Shown: positions 35,070 through 46,611, counted from the first letter of the stretch. The stretch is DNA of 64,000 nucleotides from an uncultured Thalassolituus sp. (GCF_950066645.1 NZ_CATMFB010000010.1:31139-95138); one strand, 5' to 3'. Numbers and translations: made by a program. The notes: generated from the letters alone by a model not told the origin.

Positions 35070-38000
35070 ATGAAGATAAAAATAATGATCAGCAATCGTA
35101 TTACCCGCCTGGTACAGGCACTGATTCTCGGCGCATCCCTGATGGTTGCAGCAGTGCAACCCTCGTTCGCTGACGATATCGATATCTACGCCGTTAACCG
35201 CACGCAGAATCTGTTGATGCTGTTTGACACGTCGTTATCGATGTCACGCCTGGAGAACTTCGACCCTGGCGAATATAACCCCGACTTTATTTACCCGAAA
35301 TCAAACAATGGGTTCGATCCGGACAGCGTTTATGTTGGCACAGCAGATCTTCTTGGTCTGGTCGAGTTAAGTGACGGGTCCACCGATACTGAGATAAATG
35401 TTAACAAACTATACCGGATCGATTCCGACAACGTACATTGCCCAGCCGTAACAGACGCACTGGCGACATCAGGAGTTTACGATGTCAGTACGGGACTGTT
35501 TGGCGTATTTACGTCACTGTTTGATTCTCCTCAGGGCGCTCTCAGACTATGGGAAGCCGGTGGTCGTTGGTATGGCACAACGCAGCTGGAGACCATTTTC
35601 AATACGACTCTCGCCAGCTTCAAAACCCTCACAGGTATCAAACTGTGGAACATGTTCGGCGACACTGATCCCGCACCGAGCGCAATTCTTAACTGCCGGG
35701 GTAGCACGGGGGGGTTTGGCTTTATGCATAGAAGCTCGACCACCAACCCTTATACCTCAAACTCCGGTGATGAAATATGTTGGCGTCGTTTCCAGAGCCT
35801 CAGCTGCACTTTCGGCTACTGGCCTGAATTCTATACGGCTGCCTGGAGCGGAAATTACCTCAATTATCAGATCGCCAAGCGTCAGTTCCTGTTTCTCAAC
35901 CTGGGCTATTCATCCAGCCGGCTTGGCATTACCCGCGCCGCAATGCTGAATGCTCTGGAAGAATTAAAAGATGACCCCAACAACGGTCTGGCAAATCTGC
36001 GTATGGGCATGATGCGTTTTGATATTGAGCGACTGGACCGCAATGCTACCGATGAAGGCAACGCCGAAGGCGGATATGTTGATGTTCCCATGGGTAACCT
36101 GTTTGACCCCGACGGTGCCACTGAGAGCGAGCAATATGCCCACTACAATTATCTGAAAAACAAAGTGCTGCGTTATCACCCAGCAGGCGCTACCCCCCTC
36201 TCCGAAACCATGTATGAAGCATACAACTATCTGACGGCCGGACCTGTGATCTACGGTGCCAATTCCGATGTTTACTGGTTGGGAGAAGAAGAAGCAATTA
36301 ACACATGGCTCGGTGGCCAGCCAAACAACTACAACTTCAGACATTTCATCAGTCGTTTATTTGGCGAAGACTCAGGAACCGAGATCAAGTATCCCAGCGT
36401 GCGTTCAACTGGGCAGTACTCGCAAACACTAGGAACACCCAGCCCGGGAAATATTAACCGTGGCCACGACCGTTACTTTACCGGTGAGAGCTACTACTCC
36501 AGCGGTGATAGTTATGAGCAACCGGAGTACGGCACCTGCCCAACAACGCAGTTTGTATTATTCACCGACGGCGCCCCCACCCAGGACACCGGTGCTAACA
36601 ACGCGATACGCTCCCTGATCAGTGGCAGCCAATTGGGTAATGGTCTGTATACCGATTGCGGAGGAAATGGCAGTGGCGACTGTGCAGAAGAGCTCGCCTA
36701 CTATATGGCTAACAACGATCTGGATGGCGACCCGGACAACGACGAAAACATGCACGTTAACACCCATGTCGTCGCTGGGTTTCTTAACAGTGGCTGGCTG
36801 GACGAACTCCCCAGCTCCGCACGCAGCCGTCTGCAGCGTATCGCCAGTGCCGGTAACGGAAATTTCTACGAGGCCAACGATTACCAACAACTCGCCAATG
36901 TCTTTAAAGATATTTTCAGCGGCTTTACCGGCAATATCAGTACCTTTTCGTCGCCAGGCCTGACGCTGAGCAGCACTAACCGTCTGCGCCTCTCTGATCA
37001 GCTGTATTTCCCACTGTTTGACCCGGGCGAAAATATGACCTGGGAGGGGAACCTCAAGCGCTACCGGTTGAACGAAGATGGCCTGGTGGTGGATGCAGAT
37101 GGTCAACCGGCAACTGATGACAGCGGTAAACTGATTTCTACGAGTCGTAGTTTCTGGTCAGAAACAGAGGATGGTGAGAGTGTTAGTTTAGGAGGGATGT
37201 CGAGTCGTCTGAACATGGGTGAGCGTAAGATATTTACCTCCGTTGCGGAGAGTGAGTACTCAGAAGCCTCTGGTGAGAGTAATCTTCTCCCGATATCTGT
37301 CGAGCAGAGCAGCGGCGGCAGTTTGTTACTGACGATCACCGATGAACTTCTGAATATCCTGACCGATGACGTTCTCGGGCTGCTGGATGCAAGTATTGAT
37401 CGCGAGTCTCTGATCGGCTGGATTGGTGGTGTGAATCCGGATGGTAGCGCGCGCCTGGAGCTGGAAGATCCGCTGCACTCAACGCCTGTTATGCTGCGCT
37501 ATCTGAATTCAGATAACTCAGAAACACGCGCAGTATTTATCGGAACAAACTCAGGCTACCTGCACGCGTTCAACCCGGATATTGAACCTGGCTCCAGCAG
37601 CGATGAGGCAGAGTTTTTCTCGTTCATTCCACGCGAGTTGCTGCGCAACCCTGCTGCTTATTACAGCGGCGCCGGGTTCTTCAGTAACAAACGCTACGGC
37701 ATGGATGGCCCGATTAATTACCTGCACCTGGATAGCAACCGCGACGGCTTTATTAACAATGGTGAAAAAGCGTATCTGTACGCTTCTATGCGGCGCGGCG
37801 GCCAGACGCTTTATGCGCTGGATGTCAGCGATGTCACCGAGCCGCGGTTGATGTGGCAGGCAAATGGTGACTACAGCAAACTGGACTGGTACGAAAGCTA
37901 TGGTGTTACCAGCCGCGCGAAAGTGAATATTCCGGGTGTCGTCAATCTGCCCCTGCTCGGGCAGACCTGGTCAGCCGCTAAGCCGGCTGAGGTTAAGTGG

Positions 38001-39071
38001 CGCGGTGAACGGCGTTTCGTCATCTTCCTTGGTGCTGGTTACGATCCGGTCAATGACCCGGATATCACTGCTAACCCGGGGGGTGATCAGGTCGGCAATA
38101 CCATCTATATGCTGGACGCTGAAACCGGAGAGCTGCTCTGGGATGCCCATACCCACGCCAATCTCTCAGGTAGTGAAGACAGCGATATGAGTGCGGCCTT
38201 TGCTGCAGATATTATCCCGATTGACCGTGATAATGATGCACTGACTGATCTCTTGTATGCCGCTGACATCAACGGTCGCCTCTGGCGTTTCGATCTGAAT
38301 ACCAGTCATTCCGAAGTGTCGTCGGATACCGATTTCGCACAAGGCGCTGTCATTGCTGACGTGAACCGGACCACCTCCGGTCTACTGTCACAACGTCGTT
38401 TCTACCATCGTCCGGACGTATCTATCGTGCGCGATGGCCCCGGTCAGACAGTGATCATTGGTATTGGCTCCGGCTGGCGGGCGAACCCTCGTGACATGCC
38501 ATCGACCAACCCGGATTACGACCAGGATTACTATTTCGTAATCAAAGATAAGCTGGGCCGCTCAACCCCGGATATCGCCAGTGGTCAGCAATATACCCGT
38601 CATCTGTTTGATGAGCTGGATGACTGGGGCGCTAGTACCAGCCTGACCAGCAGCAATACAGGCTGGAAGGTACCGCTCAACGAAGGTGAGAAAGTACTGG
38701 CAGCATCGACAACTTACAAAGGTCTGATGTTCTTTACCACCTATCGCCCGACCGAAGGCGCAAGCAGTTGTGGCGCCGATCTGGGTAGAGGTTCCATGTA
38801 TGTACTGAACCTCTATTCTCCGAATGAACCTGCCAGTCAGATATCCGGCTGCTGTGGTGAGGGTATCCCGTCTGAACCTTCTGCGCCTATGTTCCCGGGT
38901 GCACACGGTGTGATCGACCTTGACCCTACCGGCGCAGGCGATGGTGATGATGATCAGGGTCCGGCAGACTGCAGCTCTTCCGTTGCCACCATTATGGTGG
39001 GTACAAAAGCGGTGCGAGGAAACTTCAATCAGTGTTCTGCCCTGCAGAAGACCTACTGGCGTGAGCTTTGA
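35070..39071 (+). CDS. PilY1-like tip adhesin (copy 2)
   Basis: The 1333 residues have a signal peptide (cleavage near SFA-DD, residue 34) and a von Willebrand A-like domain with the metal site DTSLS (53-57) and FTDGAPTQDTG. The PilY1 beta-propeller contains IPRELLRNP and MRRGGQTLYALDV, with calcium-loop-like DSNRDGFINNGE. The N-terminal domain is about 150 residues longer than in copy 1 and holds different insertions. The C-terminal region has a Cys-Cys pair (ISGCCGEG) and ends in TYWREL, like copy 1. It probably offers a different binding specificity or calcium response (inference). Confidence 0.9.
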   Translation: MKIKIMISNRITRLVQALILGASLMVAAVQPSFADDIDIYAVNRTQNLLMLFDTSLSMSRLENFDPGEYNPDFIYPKSNNGFDPDSVYVGTADLLGLVELSDGSTDTEINVNKLYRIDSDNVHCPAVTDALATSGVYDVSTGLFGVFTSLFDSPQGALRLWEAGGRWYGTTQLETIFNTTLASFKTLTGIKLWNMFGDTDPAPSAILNCRGSTGGFGFMHRSSTTNPYTSNSGDEICWRRFQSLSCTFGYWPEFYTAAWSGNYLNYQIAKRQFLFLNLGYSSSRLGITRAAMLNALEELKDDPNNGLANLRMGMMRFDIERLDRNATDEGNAEGGYVDVPMGNLFDPDGATESEQYAHYNYLKNKVLRYHPAGATPLSETMYEAYNYLTAGPVIYGANSDVYWLGEEEAINTWLGGQPNNYNFRHFISRLFGEDSGTEIKYPSVRSTGQYSQTLGTPSPGNINRGHDRYFTGESYYSSGDSYEQPEYGTCPTTQFVLFTDGAPTQDTGANNAIRSLISGSQLGNGLYTDCGGNGSGDCAEELAYYMANNDLDGDPDNDENMHVNTHVVAGFLNSGWLDELPSSARSRLQRIASAGNGNFYEANDYQQLANVFKDIFSGFTGNISTFSSPGLTLSSTNRLRLSDQLYFPLFDPGENMTWEGNLKRYRLNEDGLVVDADGQPATDDSGKLISTSRSFWSETEDGESVSLGGMSSRLNMGERKIFTSVAESEYSEASGESNLLPISVEQSSGGSLLLTITDELLNILTDDVLGLLDASIDRESLIGWIGGVNPDGSARLELEDPLHSTPVMLRYLNSDNSETRAVFIGTNSGYLHAFNPDIEPGSSSDEAEFFSFIPRELLRNPAAYYSGAGFFSNKRYGMDGPINYLHLDSNRDGFINNGEKAYLYASMRRGGQTLYALDVSDVTEPRLMWQANGDYSKLDWYESYGVTSRAKVNIPGVVNLPLLGQTWSAAKPAEVKWRGERRFVIFLGAGYDPVNDPDITANPGGDQVGNTIYMLDAETGELLWDAHTHANLSGSEDSDMSAAFAADIIPIDRDNDALTDLLYAADINGRLWRFDLNTSHSEVSSDTDFAQGAVIADVNRTTSGLLSQRRFYHRPDVSIVRDGPGQTVIIGIGSGWRANPRDMPSTNPDYDQDYYFVIKDKLGRSTPDIASGQQYTRHLFDELDDWGASTSLTSSNTGWKVPLNEGEKVLAASTTYKGLMFFTTYRPTEGASSCGADLGRGSMYVLNLYSPNEPASQISGCCGEGIPSEPSAPMFPGAHGVIDLDPTGAGDGDDDQGPADCSSSVATIMVGTKAVRGNFNQCSALQKTYWREL

Positions 39072-39082
39072 TTGTTAAGGAT

Positions 39083-39109
39083 GTTATCCCCGCTCAGGCG
39101 GGGAATAAC
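39083..39109. terminator. hairpin between convergent pilY1 copy 2 and ispH
   Basis: CCCCGC at 39088-39093 pairs with GCGGGG at 39098-39103, and GTTAT/ATAAC can extend the stem. There is no T-run on either strand, so it may be a weak or factor-assisted terminator for the two converging operons. Confidence 0.45.
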
Positions 39110-39135
39110 TCAATGTAAGTCAGAGTGGGAATTTA

Positions 39136-40086
39136 TCAGTCGTCCGCCTGAACCAGGCGCAGCTCTTTAGGCAGGGAGAAAACGACATTTTCTTCCCGCC
39201 CTTTCAGTTCTTCCGGCTCGCTACAGCCCAATGAGCGTAACTTAGAGATCACTTCACGCACCAACACTTCCGGTGCTGAAGCGCCGGCAGTCACACCGAC
39301 AGCGGTGATGCCATCGAGCCATTCCGCTTTAATTTCCGAGGCATTATCAATCAGATGAGCTCTTGCGCCCATGCGCTCGCCGAGCTCGCGCAGTCGATTC
39401 GAATTACTGCTGTTGGGCGATCCAACCACCAGCACCAGATCACAGTCAGCTGCCAGTGTTTTTACTGCGTCCTGACGGTTCTGAGTCGCATAGCAGATAT
39501 CGTCTTTGCGCGGTCCGGTAATTTCTGGAAACTTCTCGCGCAGAGCATCAATCACTCGCGCAGTGTCATCCATCGACAGGGTCGTCTGGGTCACATACGA
39601 CAACGCCGAAGGATTCTTAACTTCCAGCGCTGCAACATCTTCTTCATCTTCAACCAGATAGATATTACCGCCTTTACTGAAATCATACTGGCCCATGGTC
39701 CCTTCAACTTCCGGGTGCCCTTTATGGCCAATCAGTATGCATTCGCGCCCCAGTGCGCTGTAGCGTGTCACCTCAAGGTGCACCTTAGTGACCAGGGGGC
39801 AAGTAGCATCAAATACCTTTAATCCACGATCGGCAGCAGTTTTTCGTACCGCCTGGGAAACTCCATGCGCAGAAAAAATAACAATATTGTCGTCGGGTAC
39901 TTCGTCGAGTTCATCAACGAAAATGGCTCCGCGATCGCGCAGATCATTCACTACAAATTTGTTGTGAACAACTTCGTGGCGCACATAAATCGGCGGCTCA
40001 AAGAGTTCCAGTGCACGATTTACAATATCGATGGCCCGATCAACACCGGCACAGAAACCACGGGGGTTCGCCAGTTTAATCTGCAT
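39136..40086 (-). CDS. ispH: 4-hydroxy-3-methylbut-2-enyl diphosphate reductase
   Basis: This 316-residue iron-sulfur enzyme makes isopentenyl and dimethylallyl diphosphate in the last step of the non-mevalonate isoprenoid pathway. The three cluster cysteines are visible: Cys12 (NPRGFCAGV), FDATCPLV and [11 protein letters not shown]. Motifs [15 protein letters not shown] and [11 protein letters not shown] are intact. The start at ATG 40086 with GGAGGT upstream is preferred over a start 27 bases earlier. It overlaps the fkpB end by 11 bases. Confidence 0.96.
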   Translation of the reverse strand: MQIKLANPRGFCAGVDRAIDIVNRALELFEPPIYVRHEVVHNKFVVNDLRDRGAIFVDELDEVPDDNIVIFSAHGVSQAVRKTAADRGLKVFDATCPLVTKVHLEVTRYSALGRECILIGHKGHPEVEGTMGQYDFSKGGNIYLVEDEEDVAALEVKNPSALSYVTQTTLSMDDTARVIDALREKFPEITGPRKDDICYATQNRQDAVKTLAADCDLVLVVGSPNSSNSNRLRELGERMGARAHLIDNASEIKAEWLDGITAVGVTAGASAPEVLVREVISKLRSLGCSEPEELKGREENVVFSLPKELRLVQADD

Positions 40087-40519
40087 CACTGACCTCCAGG
40101 ATCTGTACGTCAAAAATCAGAGTTTTTCCCGCCAGTGGATGGTTAAAATCGACGGTCACCCAGTCACCTTCCACCGCACTGATCAGCCCGGGCAGCTCTG
40201 CGCCCTGTGCATCCGCGAACGACACCATAAGCCCCGGAGATATCGGCATATCTACCGGAAAGTCCTTACGTTTAATTTCCTGTACGTTCTGCGGATTAGG
40301 TTGGCCAAACCCTTTTTCAGGGGGTACATCAAAGGTTTTGCGGTCACCCGTCGTGAGTCCGATCAGAAACTCTTCAAATCCTGGCAGCAGATTGCCATCG
40401 CCCAGGGTAAATGTCGCTGGCTCCTGCCCGAAAGTTGAATCAACCTCCTGCTCTGCCGACAGTTTCAGTGCGAAGTGCATGGTGACACGGCTGCCTGCCG
40501 AAATCGTTGCGAGCGACAT
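40076..40519 (-). CDS. fkpB: FKBP-type peptidyl-prolyl isomerase (SlpA/FkpB)
   Basis: The 147 residues start at ATG 40519 with AGGGG 7 bases before; a TTG two codons upstream is less likely. The FKBP core [19 protein letters not shown] and the inserted flap domain (about 65-125) match the SlpA/FkpB group. These proteins assist folding in the cytoplasm. The order lspA-fkpB-ispH is conserved in gammaproteobacteria. Confidence 0.93.
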   Translation of the reverse strand: MSLATISAGSRVTMHFALKLSAEQEVDSTFGQEPATFTLGDGNLLPGFEEFLIGLTTGDRKTFDVPPEKGFGQPNPQNVQEIKRKDFPVDMPISPGLMVSFADAQGAELPGLISAVEGDWVTVDFNHPLAGKTLIFDVQILEVSDAD

Positions 40520-40538
40520 AATCAAACCCCTGTTAAAT

Positions 40539-41057
40539 TCATTCTGACGAAGAGCTGGCTTTGTTCCGCTCTTCTTTTATCTCACGGAGTACATCCAGAG
40601 CCATCATAATTGCGCCCAACGTAATCGCTGAGTCGGCAATATTAAACGCCGGAAAATAGCTGTTACCCCAATGCACAGATATAAAGTCGACCACATGCCC
40701 ATAAGCAATACGGTCGATCAGATTACCAATAGCACCGCCAAGAATCAGCGTCAGCGCGACAGGCAGCCACACAGATCCCCGTGGTAGTCGTTTCAACCAC
40801 ACAATCAACATAACCGACACGCCGGTTGAAACGGCAGTAAAGAACCAACGTTGCCAACCTTCCTGATCTGCCAGGAAACTGAAAGCTGCTCCCCGATTGT
40901 ACAGCAGCGTGAAATCCAGAACGGGCAACAGGTATACGGGTTGCGCGTAAGTCAGGAAATATTCTGCGGCAATCTTGGTAACCTGATCCAGTACGACCGC
41001 CAGCACTGCGAGCCACAACCAGACCAGTGGAGATCGTCCATTAACCTCAGTCATCAT
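40539..41057 (-). CDS. lspA: lipoprotein signal peptidase
   Basis: The 172-residue inner-membrane aspartic peptidase has four membrane helices and cuts the signal peptide of lipidated prolipoproteins. The catalytic aspartates lie in GNLIDRI and FNIADSAI, and the DQVTK motif is at the start. The ATG overlaps the ileS stop (ATGATGA), showing the coupled ileS-lspA order found across gammaproteobacteria. Confidence 0.96.
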   Translation of the reverse strand: MMTEVNGRSPLVWLWLAVLAVVLDQVTKIAAEYFLTYAQPVYLLPVLDFTLLYNRGAAFSFLADQEGWQRWFFTAVSTGVSVMLIVWLKRLPRGSVWLPVALTLILGGAIGNLIDRIAYGHVVDFISVHWGNSYFPAFNIADSAITLGAIMMALDVLREIKEERNKASSSSE

Positions 41058-43957
41058 GCGAAATGACGGACTTCGCCGTCACCCTCTACGTTTTCGACAC
41101 ATCGGCCACACAGCGTCGGGTGCTGTACGTTCTGACCCAGAGTATCGCTGTGGTGCCAGCATCGCTCGCACTTTTCATCTTCGGAGGCTGTCACAGTCAC
41201 TCGCAGCCCGTCCAGCTCGGTCGCTTCACCGCCCTCTTCAGCCAGGCCTTTTACCTGTGCTTTCGAGGTAATAAGAACAAAACGCAGCTCATCACCCAGG
41301 CGCTCCAGACGATCTTTGAGTGCGTCCGCTGCATACAGAGTGACCTCGGCACCGAGTGATGCCCCAATACGCTTGTCGTTACGGGCTTTTTCTAACGCGC
41401 CGTTAACAGCTTCTTTCGCTTCCATGATGGAGCGCCAGTAAGCATCGTTAAAGTCTGAAGCCGCAAGCGCCGGGAAGCCGGTGTACCACTCCGCCAGTTG
41501 CACCGATTCTTCGCGGGCAGCACCGACCGGTGATGGCAGAGCATCCCAGATTTCTTCAGCAGTGAAAGAGAGCACAGGAGCAATCCAACGTGCCATCGCT
41601 TCAGCAACGTGGTAGAGCGCAGTCTGTGCGCTGCGCCGTGGCAGGCCATCAGCCTTACAGGTGTACTGACGATCTTTGATCACATCCAGATAGAAAGCAC
41701 CCAGCTCTGCGACACAGAAGTTCATCAGTGTTTTCGTCAGAGTTTTCAGGTCATAACGCTGATACAAGGCAATGACTTTGTCCTGCAGACGCGCGGTGTA
41801 GTCGACCATCCAGGCGTCCAGAGGCAACAGCTCTTCCGCTGCGACCATATCGGTTGCCGGATTGAATCCATTAATGTTGGCCAGCAGGAAGCGACAGGTA
41901 TTACGCACACGGCGATACGCGTCGGCATTACGCTTGAGAATTTCGTCAGAGACGGTCATCTCACCCGAGTAATCGGTATCGGCAACCCACCAGCGCAGGA
42001 TGTCACCACCAAGCTGATTAATCACTTTCTGGGGTTCGACGGTGTTTCCGATCGACTTTGACATCTTGCGGCCCTGACCATCAACTGTGAAGCCGTGTGT
42101 CAGTGCTGTTTTATACGGTGCCTTACCATAGGCAGCGACACTGGTCAGCAGAGACGACTGGAACCAGCCGCGATGCTGATCTGAGCCTTCCAGGTAGAGA
42201 TCCGCCGGCATCTCCAGTTCATCACGGGCCATGCATACTGCGGTATGGGTCACGCCCGAATCAAACCAGACGTCCAACGTATCCACGACTTTATCGTACT
42301 GCGCCGCTTCGTCACCCAGCAGTTCGGCCGCGTCGAGGTCAAACCAGGCATCAATACCCGCCTGCTCGACACGCTCAGCAACCTGCGCAATCAGCTCCGG
42401 AGTACGCGGATGCAGTTCAGCGGTTTCCTTGTGAACGAACAGAGCGATCGGCACACCCCAGGTACGCTGACGGGAGATACACCAGTCCGGACGATCTTTC
42501 ATCATGCCTTCAATACGGGCTTTACCCCAGGAAGGACGCCATTCAACGGTGTTCTCAACCTCATTCATCGCCTGCTCAAGCAGCCCTGCCTGGTTCATGC
42601 TGATAAACCACTGTGGGGTCGCACGGAAAATAATCGGCGACTTATGACGCCAGCAATGCGGATAGCTATGCGTGATATTGGCTTTTTTCACCAGCGCGCC
42701 GCGCTCGTTAAGAATGCCAAGCACACGGAAATTGCCTTTATCCGCCGTGCTCAGGCCGGTCAGCTCCAGCGCTTCGAGAACTGGATTAGCAATAAAGTTA
42801 CCCTGTGAATCGACCAGCATTTCTTCTGATTTAATGCCATAAACGTTGGACACCTGATAGTCATCCACACCATGCATAGGTGCGGTGTGAACTGCGCCGG
42901 TACCAGAATCTGCGGTAACGTGTTCACCGGTAATTACCGGCACAAATTTATCTGCGCCCTGTGCCTGCATAAACGGGTGTTTTACAACAAACGGGGCGGC
43001 ACTCTGTTCAGGCAACTGGCCGAATACTTTTCCGCGTGCTGAAGCCAGCACCTCATAGTCATCGGCACCCAGTCCATAACGTTGCGCAGCGTCATCAACC
43101 AGATCTGTTGCCAGAACCAGAACTTCATCGGCTTCTTTGAGCAGAACCAGAGAATATTCAAGCTCAGGATGAACCGACACAGCTTCGTTAGCTGGCAGTG
43201 TCCATGGCGTAGTCGTCCAGATCACGATGCTGATGGTTTTTTCTGCGACAGAGGAATCTGCGCCGAACGCCTGTACCAATGCCGCGCTGTCACGGAAAGC
43301 AAACTTCACATCAATCGCGATGGACTTTTTGTCCTGGTATTCCACTTCCGCCTCAGCCAGAGCTGAACCACAGTCAGAGCACCAGTTCACAGGTTTAAAG
43401 CCCTTGTGCAGATGACCCGCGTCGATGATTTTGCCTAACGTACGGATGATGTCCGCTTCGAACTTATAATCCATCGTCAGATAGGGGTTTTCCCAATCAC
43501 CTAACACCATCAGGCGCTTAAAGTCGCGGCGCTGACCATCGACCTGCTCGGCAGCATATTCGCGGCAATGCTTGCGGAATTCACTGGCGGTGACCTTTTC
43601 GCCAACTTTCCCGACCTGAGCTTCCACTTTGAGTTCAATCGGCAGGCCATGACAATCCCAGCCCGGAATGTACGGCGCATCTTTGCCACTCAGAGTCTGC
43701 GACTTGATGATCACATCTTTCAGAATTTTGTTAACGGCGTGACCAATGTGAATGTTGCCGTTAGCGTACGGAGGACCATCATGCAGAATGAATTTGTCGC
43801 GACCGGCACGAGCCTCACGAACTTTGCGATACAGACCAATCTCTTCCCAGCGGGCGAGCATTTCAGGCTCACGCTTCGCCAGGTTGCCGCGCATCGGAAA
43901 CTCGGTATCGGGCAGGTTGAGTGTCGCTTTGTATTGGCTTTCCACTTTATCGTTCAT
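41054..43957 (-). CDS. ileS: isoleucyl-tRNA synthetase
   Basis: This 967-residue class I synthetase has HIGH at 70-73, KMSKS at 631-635, the CP1 editing domain between them and a C-terminal zinc finger (CERCWHH with LCGRC). It charges tRNA-Ile. The length is slightly above the E. coli enzyme (938). It is flanked by ribF upstream (26 bases) and lspA downstream (overlap). Confidence 0.97.
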   Translation of the reverse strand: MNDKVESQYKATLNLPDTEFPMRGNLAKREPEMLARWEEIGLYRKVREARAGRDKFILHDGPPYANGNIHIGHAVNKILKDVIIKSQTLSGKDAPYIPGWDCHGLPIELKVEAQVGKVGEKVTASEFRKHCREYAAEQVDGQRRDFKRLMVLGDWENPYLTMDYKFEADIIRTLGKIIDAGHLHKGFKPVNWCSDCGSALAEAEVEYQDKKSIAIDVKFAFRDSAALVQAFGADSSVAEKTISIVIWTTTPWTLPANEAVSVHPELEYSLVLLKEADEVLVLATDLVDDAAQRYGLGADDYEVLASARGKVFGQLPEQSAAPFVVKHPFMQAQGADKFVPVITGEHVTADSGTGAVHTAPMHGVDDYQVSNVYGIKSEEMLVDSQGNFIANPVLEALELTGLSTADKGNFRVLGILNERGALVKKANITHSYPHCWRHKSPIIFRATPQWFISMNQAGLLEQAMNEVENTVEWRPSWGKARIEGMMKDRPDWCISRQRTWGVPIALFVHKETAELHPRTPELIAQVAERVEQAGIDAWFDLDAAELLGDEAAQYDKVVDTLDVWFDSGVTHTAVCMARDELEMPADLYLEGSDQHRGWFQSSLLTSVAAYGKAPYKTALTHGFTVDGQGRKMSKSIGNTVEPQKVINQLGGDILRWWVADTDYSGEMTVSDEILKRNADAYRRVRNTCRFLLANINGFNPATDMVAAEELLPLDAWMVDYTARLQDKVIALYQRYDLKTLTKTLMNFCVAELGAFYLDVIKDRQYTCKADGLPRRSAQTALYHVAEAMARWIAPVLSFTAEEIWDALPSPVGAAREESVQLAEWYTGFPALAASDFNDAYWRSIMEAKEAVNGALEKARNDKRIGASLGAEVTLYAADALKDRLERLGDELRFVLITSKAQVKGLAEEGGEATELDGLRVTVTASEDEKCERCWHHSDTLGQNVQHPTLCGRCVENVEGDGEVRHFA

Positions 43958-43983
43958 AGAGATTGGTCACTTTTTCTAATAAT

Positions 43984-44937
43984 TCAGAATCGGAAAGAAT
44001 CCGGTCGTGCAGCGAAATACTGTTGCGCTGCCACTTTATCGGCATTAATCGCGGCCCGGAGTTCATCCAGACCGGAGAATTTCTTTTCATCACGGATACG
44101 GTGCAGCAGCTCAACATCGAGATGCTGACCATACAGGTTGCCTTTAAAACCAAACAGATGCACTTCAAGAGACGGCTCCGGGGTGCCTGCAATGGTTGGC
44201 TTGACACCCAGGTTAGCCACACCCACGTATTCATCACCCGTACTGTCGACATTCACATGTACCGCAAAGACACCACTCATCGGCAGATGGCGGCGCTTAA
44301 TCAGAACATTAGCAGTGGGAGTATCGAGGGTGCGCCCAAGCTGGCGACCATAGGCAACGCGGCCACTCATGCGGTAAGGACGCCCCAACAGACTGGCAGC
44401 GGCCACCAGGTCACCCTGTGACAGCACATCACGGACCCGGGTGCTGCTGACCCGTTCTCCGGAGATCAGGTGCGTTGGCGTATCTTCAACAATAAACCCG
44501 GAGTGCTCTCCGGCCGCCTGCAGTGCCGCGTAATCCCCTGAGCGGTCGCAACCAAACCGGAAATCATCGCCGACAATCAGGTGCTTAACCTTCAGGGCAT
44601 CAACCAGAATCTGCTGAATAAAATCATTCGCAGTCATACTGCGCAGAGCTTCATTGAAAGGAAGACAGAGCAGGTAATCGACACCCGCCTCACGCAGATC
44701 AAGAAACTTTTCGCGGAAATTCGCCAACCGGGCCGGTGCAGAATCCGGAGCAAAAAACTCTTTCGGCTGAGGTTCAAACAACATGACCAGCGTCGGCCGG
44801 CGCTCTGCTTCACCAGCAGCACGCAAGGAGGCGAGAATGTTCTGATGGCCGAGATGCAGCCCATCAAAGTTGCCGATGGTCGCTACACAGCCAGCAAAGT
44901 CTTCAGGCACATTACGCAGGCCACGAATCAGGCGCAT
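43984..44937 (-). CDS. ribF: bifunctional riboflavin kinase/FAD synthetase
   Basis: This 317-residue protein converts riboflavin to FMN and then FAD. The N-terminal FAD synthetase half has TIGNFDGLHLGHQ and VGDDFRFGCDRSGD. The C-terminal kinase half has GRPYRMSGRVAYGRQLGRTLDTPTAN. The start at ATG 44937 gives the usual MRLIRGL beginning; the frame runs much further upstream into murJ but without homology. It lies between murJ and ileS as in Pseudomonas. Confidence 0.95.
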   Translation of the reverse strand: MRLIRGLRNVPEDFAGCVATIGNFDGLHLGHQNILASLRAAGEAERRPTLVMLFEPQPKEFFAPDSAPARLANFREKFLDLREAGVDYLLCLPFNEALRSMTANDFIQQILVDALKVKHLIVGDDFRFGCDRSGDYAALQAAGEHSGFIVEDTPTHLISGERVSSTRVRDVLSQGDLVAAASLLGRPYRMSGRVAYGRQLGRTLDTPTANVLIKRRHLPMSGVFAVHVNVDSTGDEYVGVANLGVKPTIAGTPEPSLEVHLFGFKGNLYGQHLDVELLHRIRDEKKFSGLDELRAAINADKVAAQQYFAARPDSFRF

Positions 44938-45017
44938 CAGGTATCCCGCACTTCCGGTAAAAATAAAGGCTCGGATTATAGCCAACCTGACGCCCGGGTA
45001 ACAGCGCTTTACCGGGC

Positions 45018-46580
45018 CTAGAACAGCTCCCCACGGATATGCCGCAATCGCAGACCGGCAAGGATAAGCACCGTGAAGTAGACAAGGATTCCAGCCCCGA
45101 CGATCAGACTCATCCAGCTGATTCGCGCCGTTGCCTGCCATTCAAGCCAGGCTTCAGGACTACCCATCAACCAGACGGCAACAGCACTGAGGGCAGCATT
45201 CGCCAGAACCAGAATAACCAGGAAGCGCAACCAGCCGGGCTGAGGCTCATACACACCGGCTTTACGCAGCCCACGGTACAGCATGAAGAGATTGAAATAC
45301 GCCGCCAGAGACGTTGCCAGCGCCAGTCCTGCATGCTGCAACGGATACACCAGGGCTATATTCAGCAGCATGTTAACCGCCATCGCCTGAATCCCGATTC
45401 TGACCGGCGTTTTGGTATCCTGACGGGCGTAATAACCGGGAGCCATCACTTTGATCATCATAAAGGCCAGCAACCCAACGGCATACGCCTGCAGACTCAG
45501 CATCATCTTGCCGACATCGTAAGCCGTCACTTCACCGTAGTAGAAAATCGTGGCCATCAACGGCATCGCCAACAGCACCAGAGCCAGTGCAGCCGGGGTT
45601 GCGATCAGAAACACCATACGTACTGCCCAGTCGAGCGTCCGAGAAAAAGCAGCAGCATCCTTGTCGGCGTGTTTACCGGACAGTGCCGGAAGAATCACAA
45701 CACCAATCGCAATCGCAAAGACCCCCAGCGGCAGATTGTTCAGGCGATCAGAATAATACAGCCAGCTCACACTGCCATCTTCCAGAAATGACGCCAGCAA
45801 AGTGTCGAGCAGTAGGTTGATCTGGCTGACGGAGACCCCGAACAGCGCGGGCACCATTAAGGTTCCGATCCGTTGTACACCTTCATCCCCACGCTTCACT
45901 GTCGGCATCACGAGCAAGCGTTGACGAGCGACAAATGGCAACTGAAACAGCATCTGGAACAGCCCGGCAAAGAACACCCCCCAGGCCAGAGCGTACAGAG
46001 GCTCGACAAAGTGATCGGTAAAAAACAGCGTCGCCGCGATCAGAGTGACATTCAGAATAACCGGAGTGAACGCAGGAATCGCAAAGCGTCCGTATGCGTT
46101 GAGCACGCTCGAAGCGAACGCCGTCAGCGAGATAAAAAACAGATACGGAAAGGTAATGGCCAGGAGATCACCGGTCAGGGCAAATTTCTCCGGATCACTG
46201 CGGAATCCCGGCGAAAATATCCAGGGCAGATAATCAGCGCCGAGCATAGCAGCACAGGTGACCGCGAGAAGCACCATGCCAAGCATTCCGGACACCCGGG
46301 ACACCAGCAGGCGGACCTCGTCAAGGCTGCGCTGGCTGCGGTATTCCGTCAGAACAGGGACAAAGGCAACGGAAAATGCCCCTTCGGCAAACAGGCGCCG
46401 GAAGAAATTCGGAATTTTGAACGCGACAAAGAATGCGTCTGCACGGGCACCAAAATACTGAGCCACGATCACATCCCGGGCAAGCCCGAGCACACGACTC
46501 AGAAGCGTCATCACACTGACGATGGATGACGACCTCAGAAGACTGGTTTTCTGCACTTGAGGTGCCTGGCTTTCGGACAT
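45018..46580 (-). CDS. murJ: lipid II flippase MurJ
   Basis: This 520-residue protein has about 14 membrane segments. The family stretches SRVLGLARDVIVAQYFGA, AFKIPNFFRRLFAEGAFSVAFVPV and YYARQDTKTPVRIG are intact. It moves the peptidoglycan precursor lipid II across the inner membrane. The start at ATG 46580 behind AGGGA is preferred over one 33 bases upstream. It lies behind the rpsT terminator. Confidence 0.95.
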   Translation of the reverse strand: MSESQAPQVQKTSLLRSSSIVSVMTLLSRVLGLARDVIVAQYFGARADAFFVAFKIPNFFRRLFAEGAFSVAFVPVLTEYRSQRSLDEVRLLVSRVSGMLGMVLLAVTCAAMLGADYLPWIFSPGFRSDPEKFALTGDLLAITFPYLFFISLTAFASSVLNAYGRFAIPAFTPVILNVTLIAATLFFTDHFVEPLYALAWGVFFAGLFQMLFQLPFVARQRLLVMPTVKRGDEGVQRIGTLMVPALFGVSVSQINLLLDTLLASFLEDGSVSWLYYSDRLNNLPLGVFAIAIGVVILPALSGKHADKDAAAFSRTLDWAVRMVFLIATPAALALVLLAMPLMATIFYYGEVTAYDVGKMMLSLQAYAVGLLAFMMIKVMAPGYYARQDTKTPVRIGIQAMAVNMLLNIALVYPLQHAGLALATSLAAYFNLFMLYRGLRKAGVYEPQPGWLRFLVILVLANAALSAVAVWLMGSPEAWLEWQATARISWMSLIVGAGILVYFTVLILAGLRLRHIRGELF

Positions 46581-46611
46581 TTCAGCATCCCTTTCCACTT
46601 TCTGCAGATAC

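Noticed and set aside
36558..37106. 182-codon open frame antisense to pilY1 copy 2
   Set aside because: It lies opposite a well-supported coding region, with no ribosome site and no family resemblance.
44938..45141. Longer N-terminus for ribF overlapping murJ
   Set aside because: The extension has no homology; MRLIRGL at 44937 is the usual start.
45039..45791. 250-codon open frame antisense to murJ
   Set aside because: It lies fully inside a clear murJ gene, has a Gln/His/Arg-rich composition typical of a shadow frame, and has no recognisable family.
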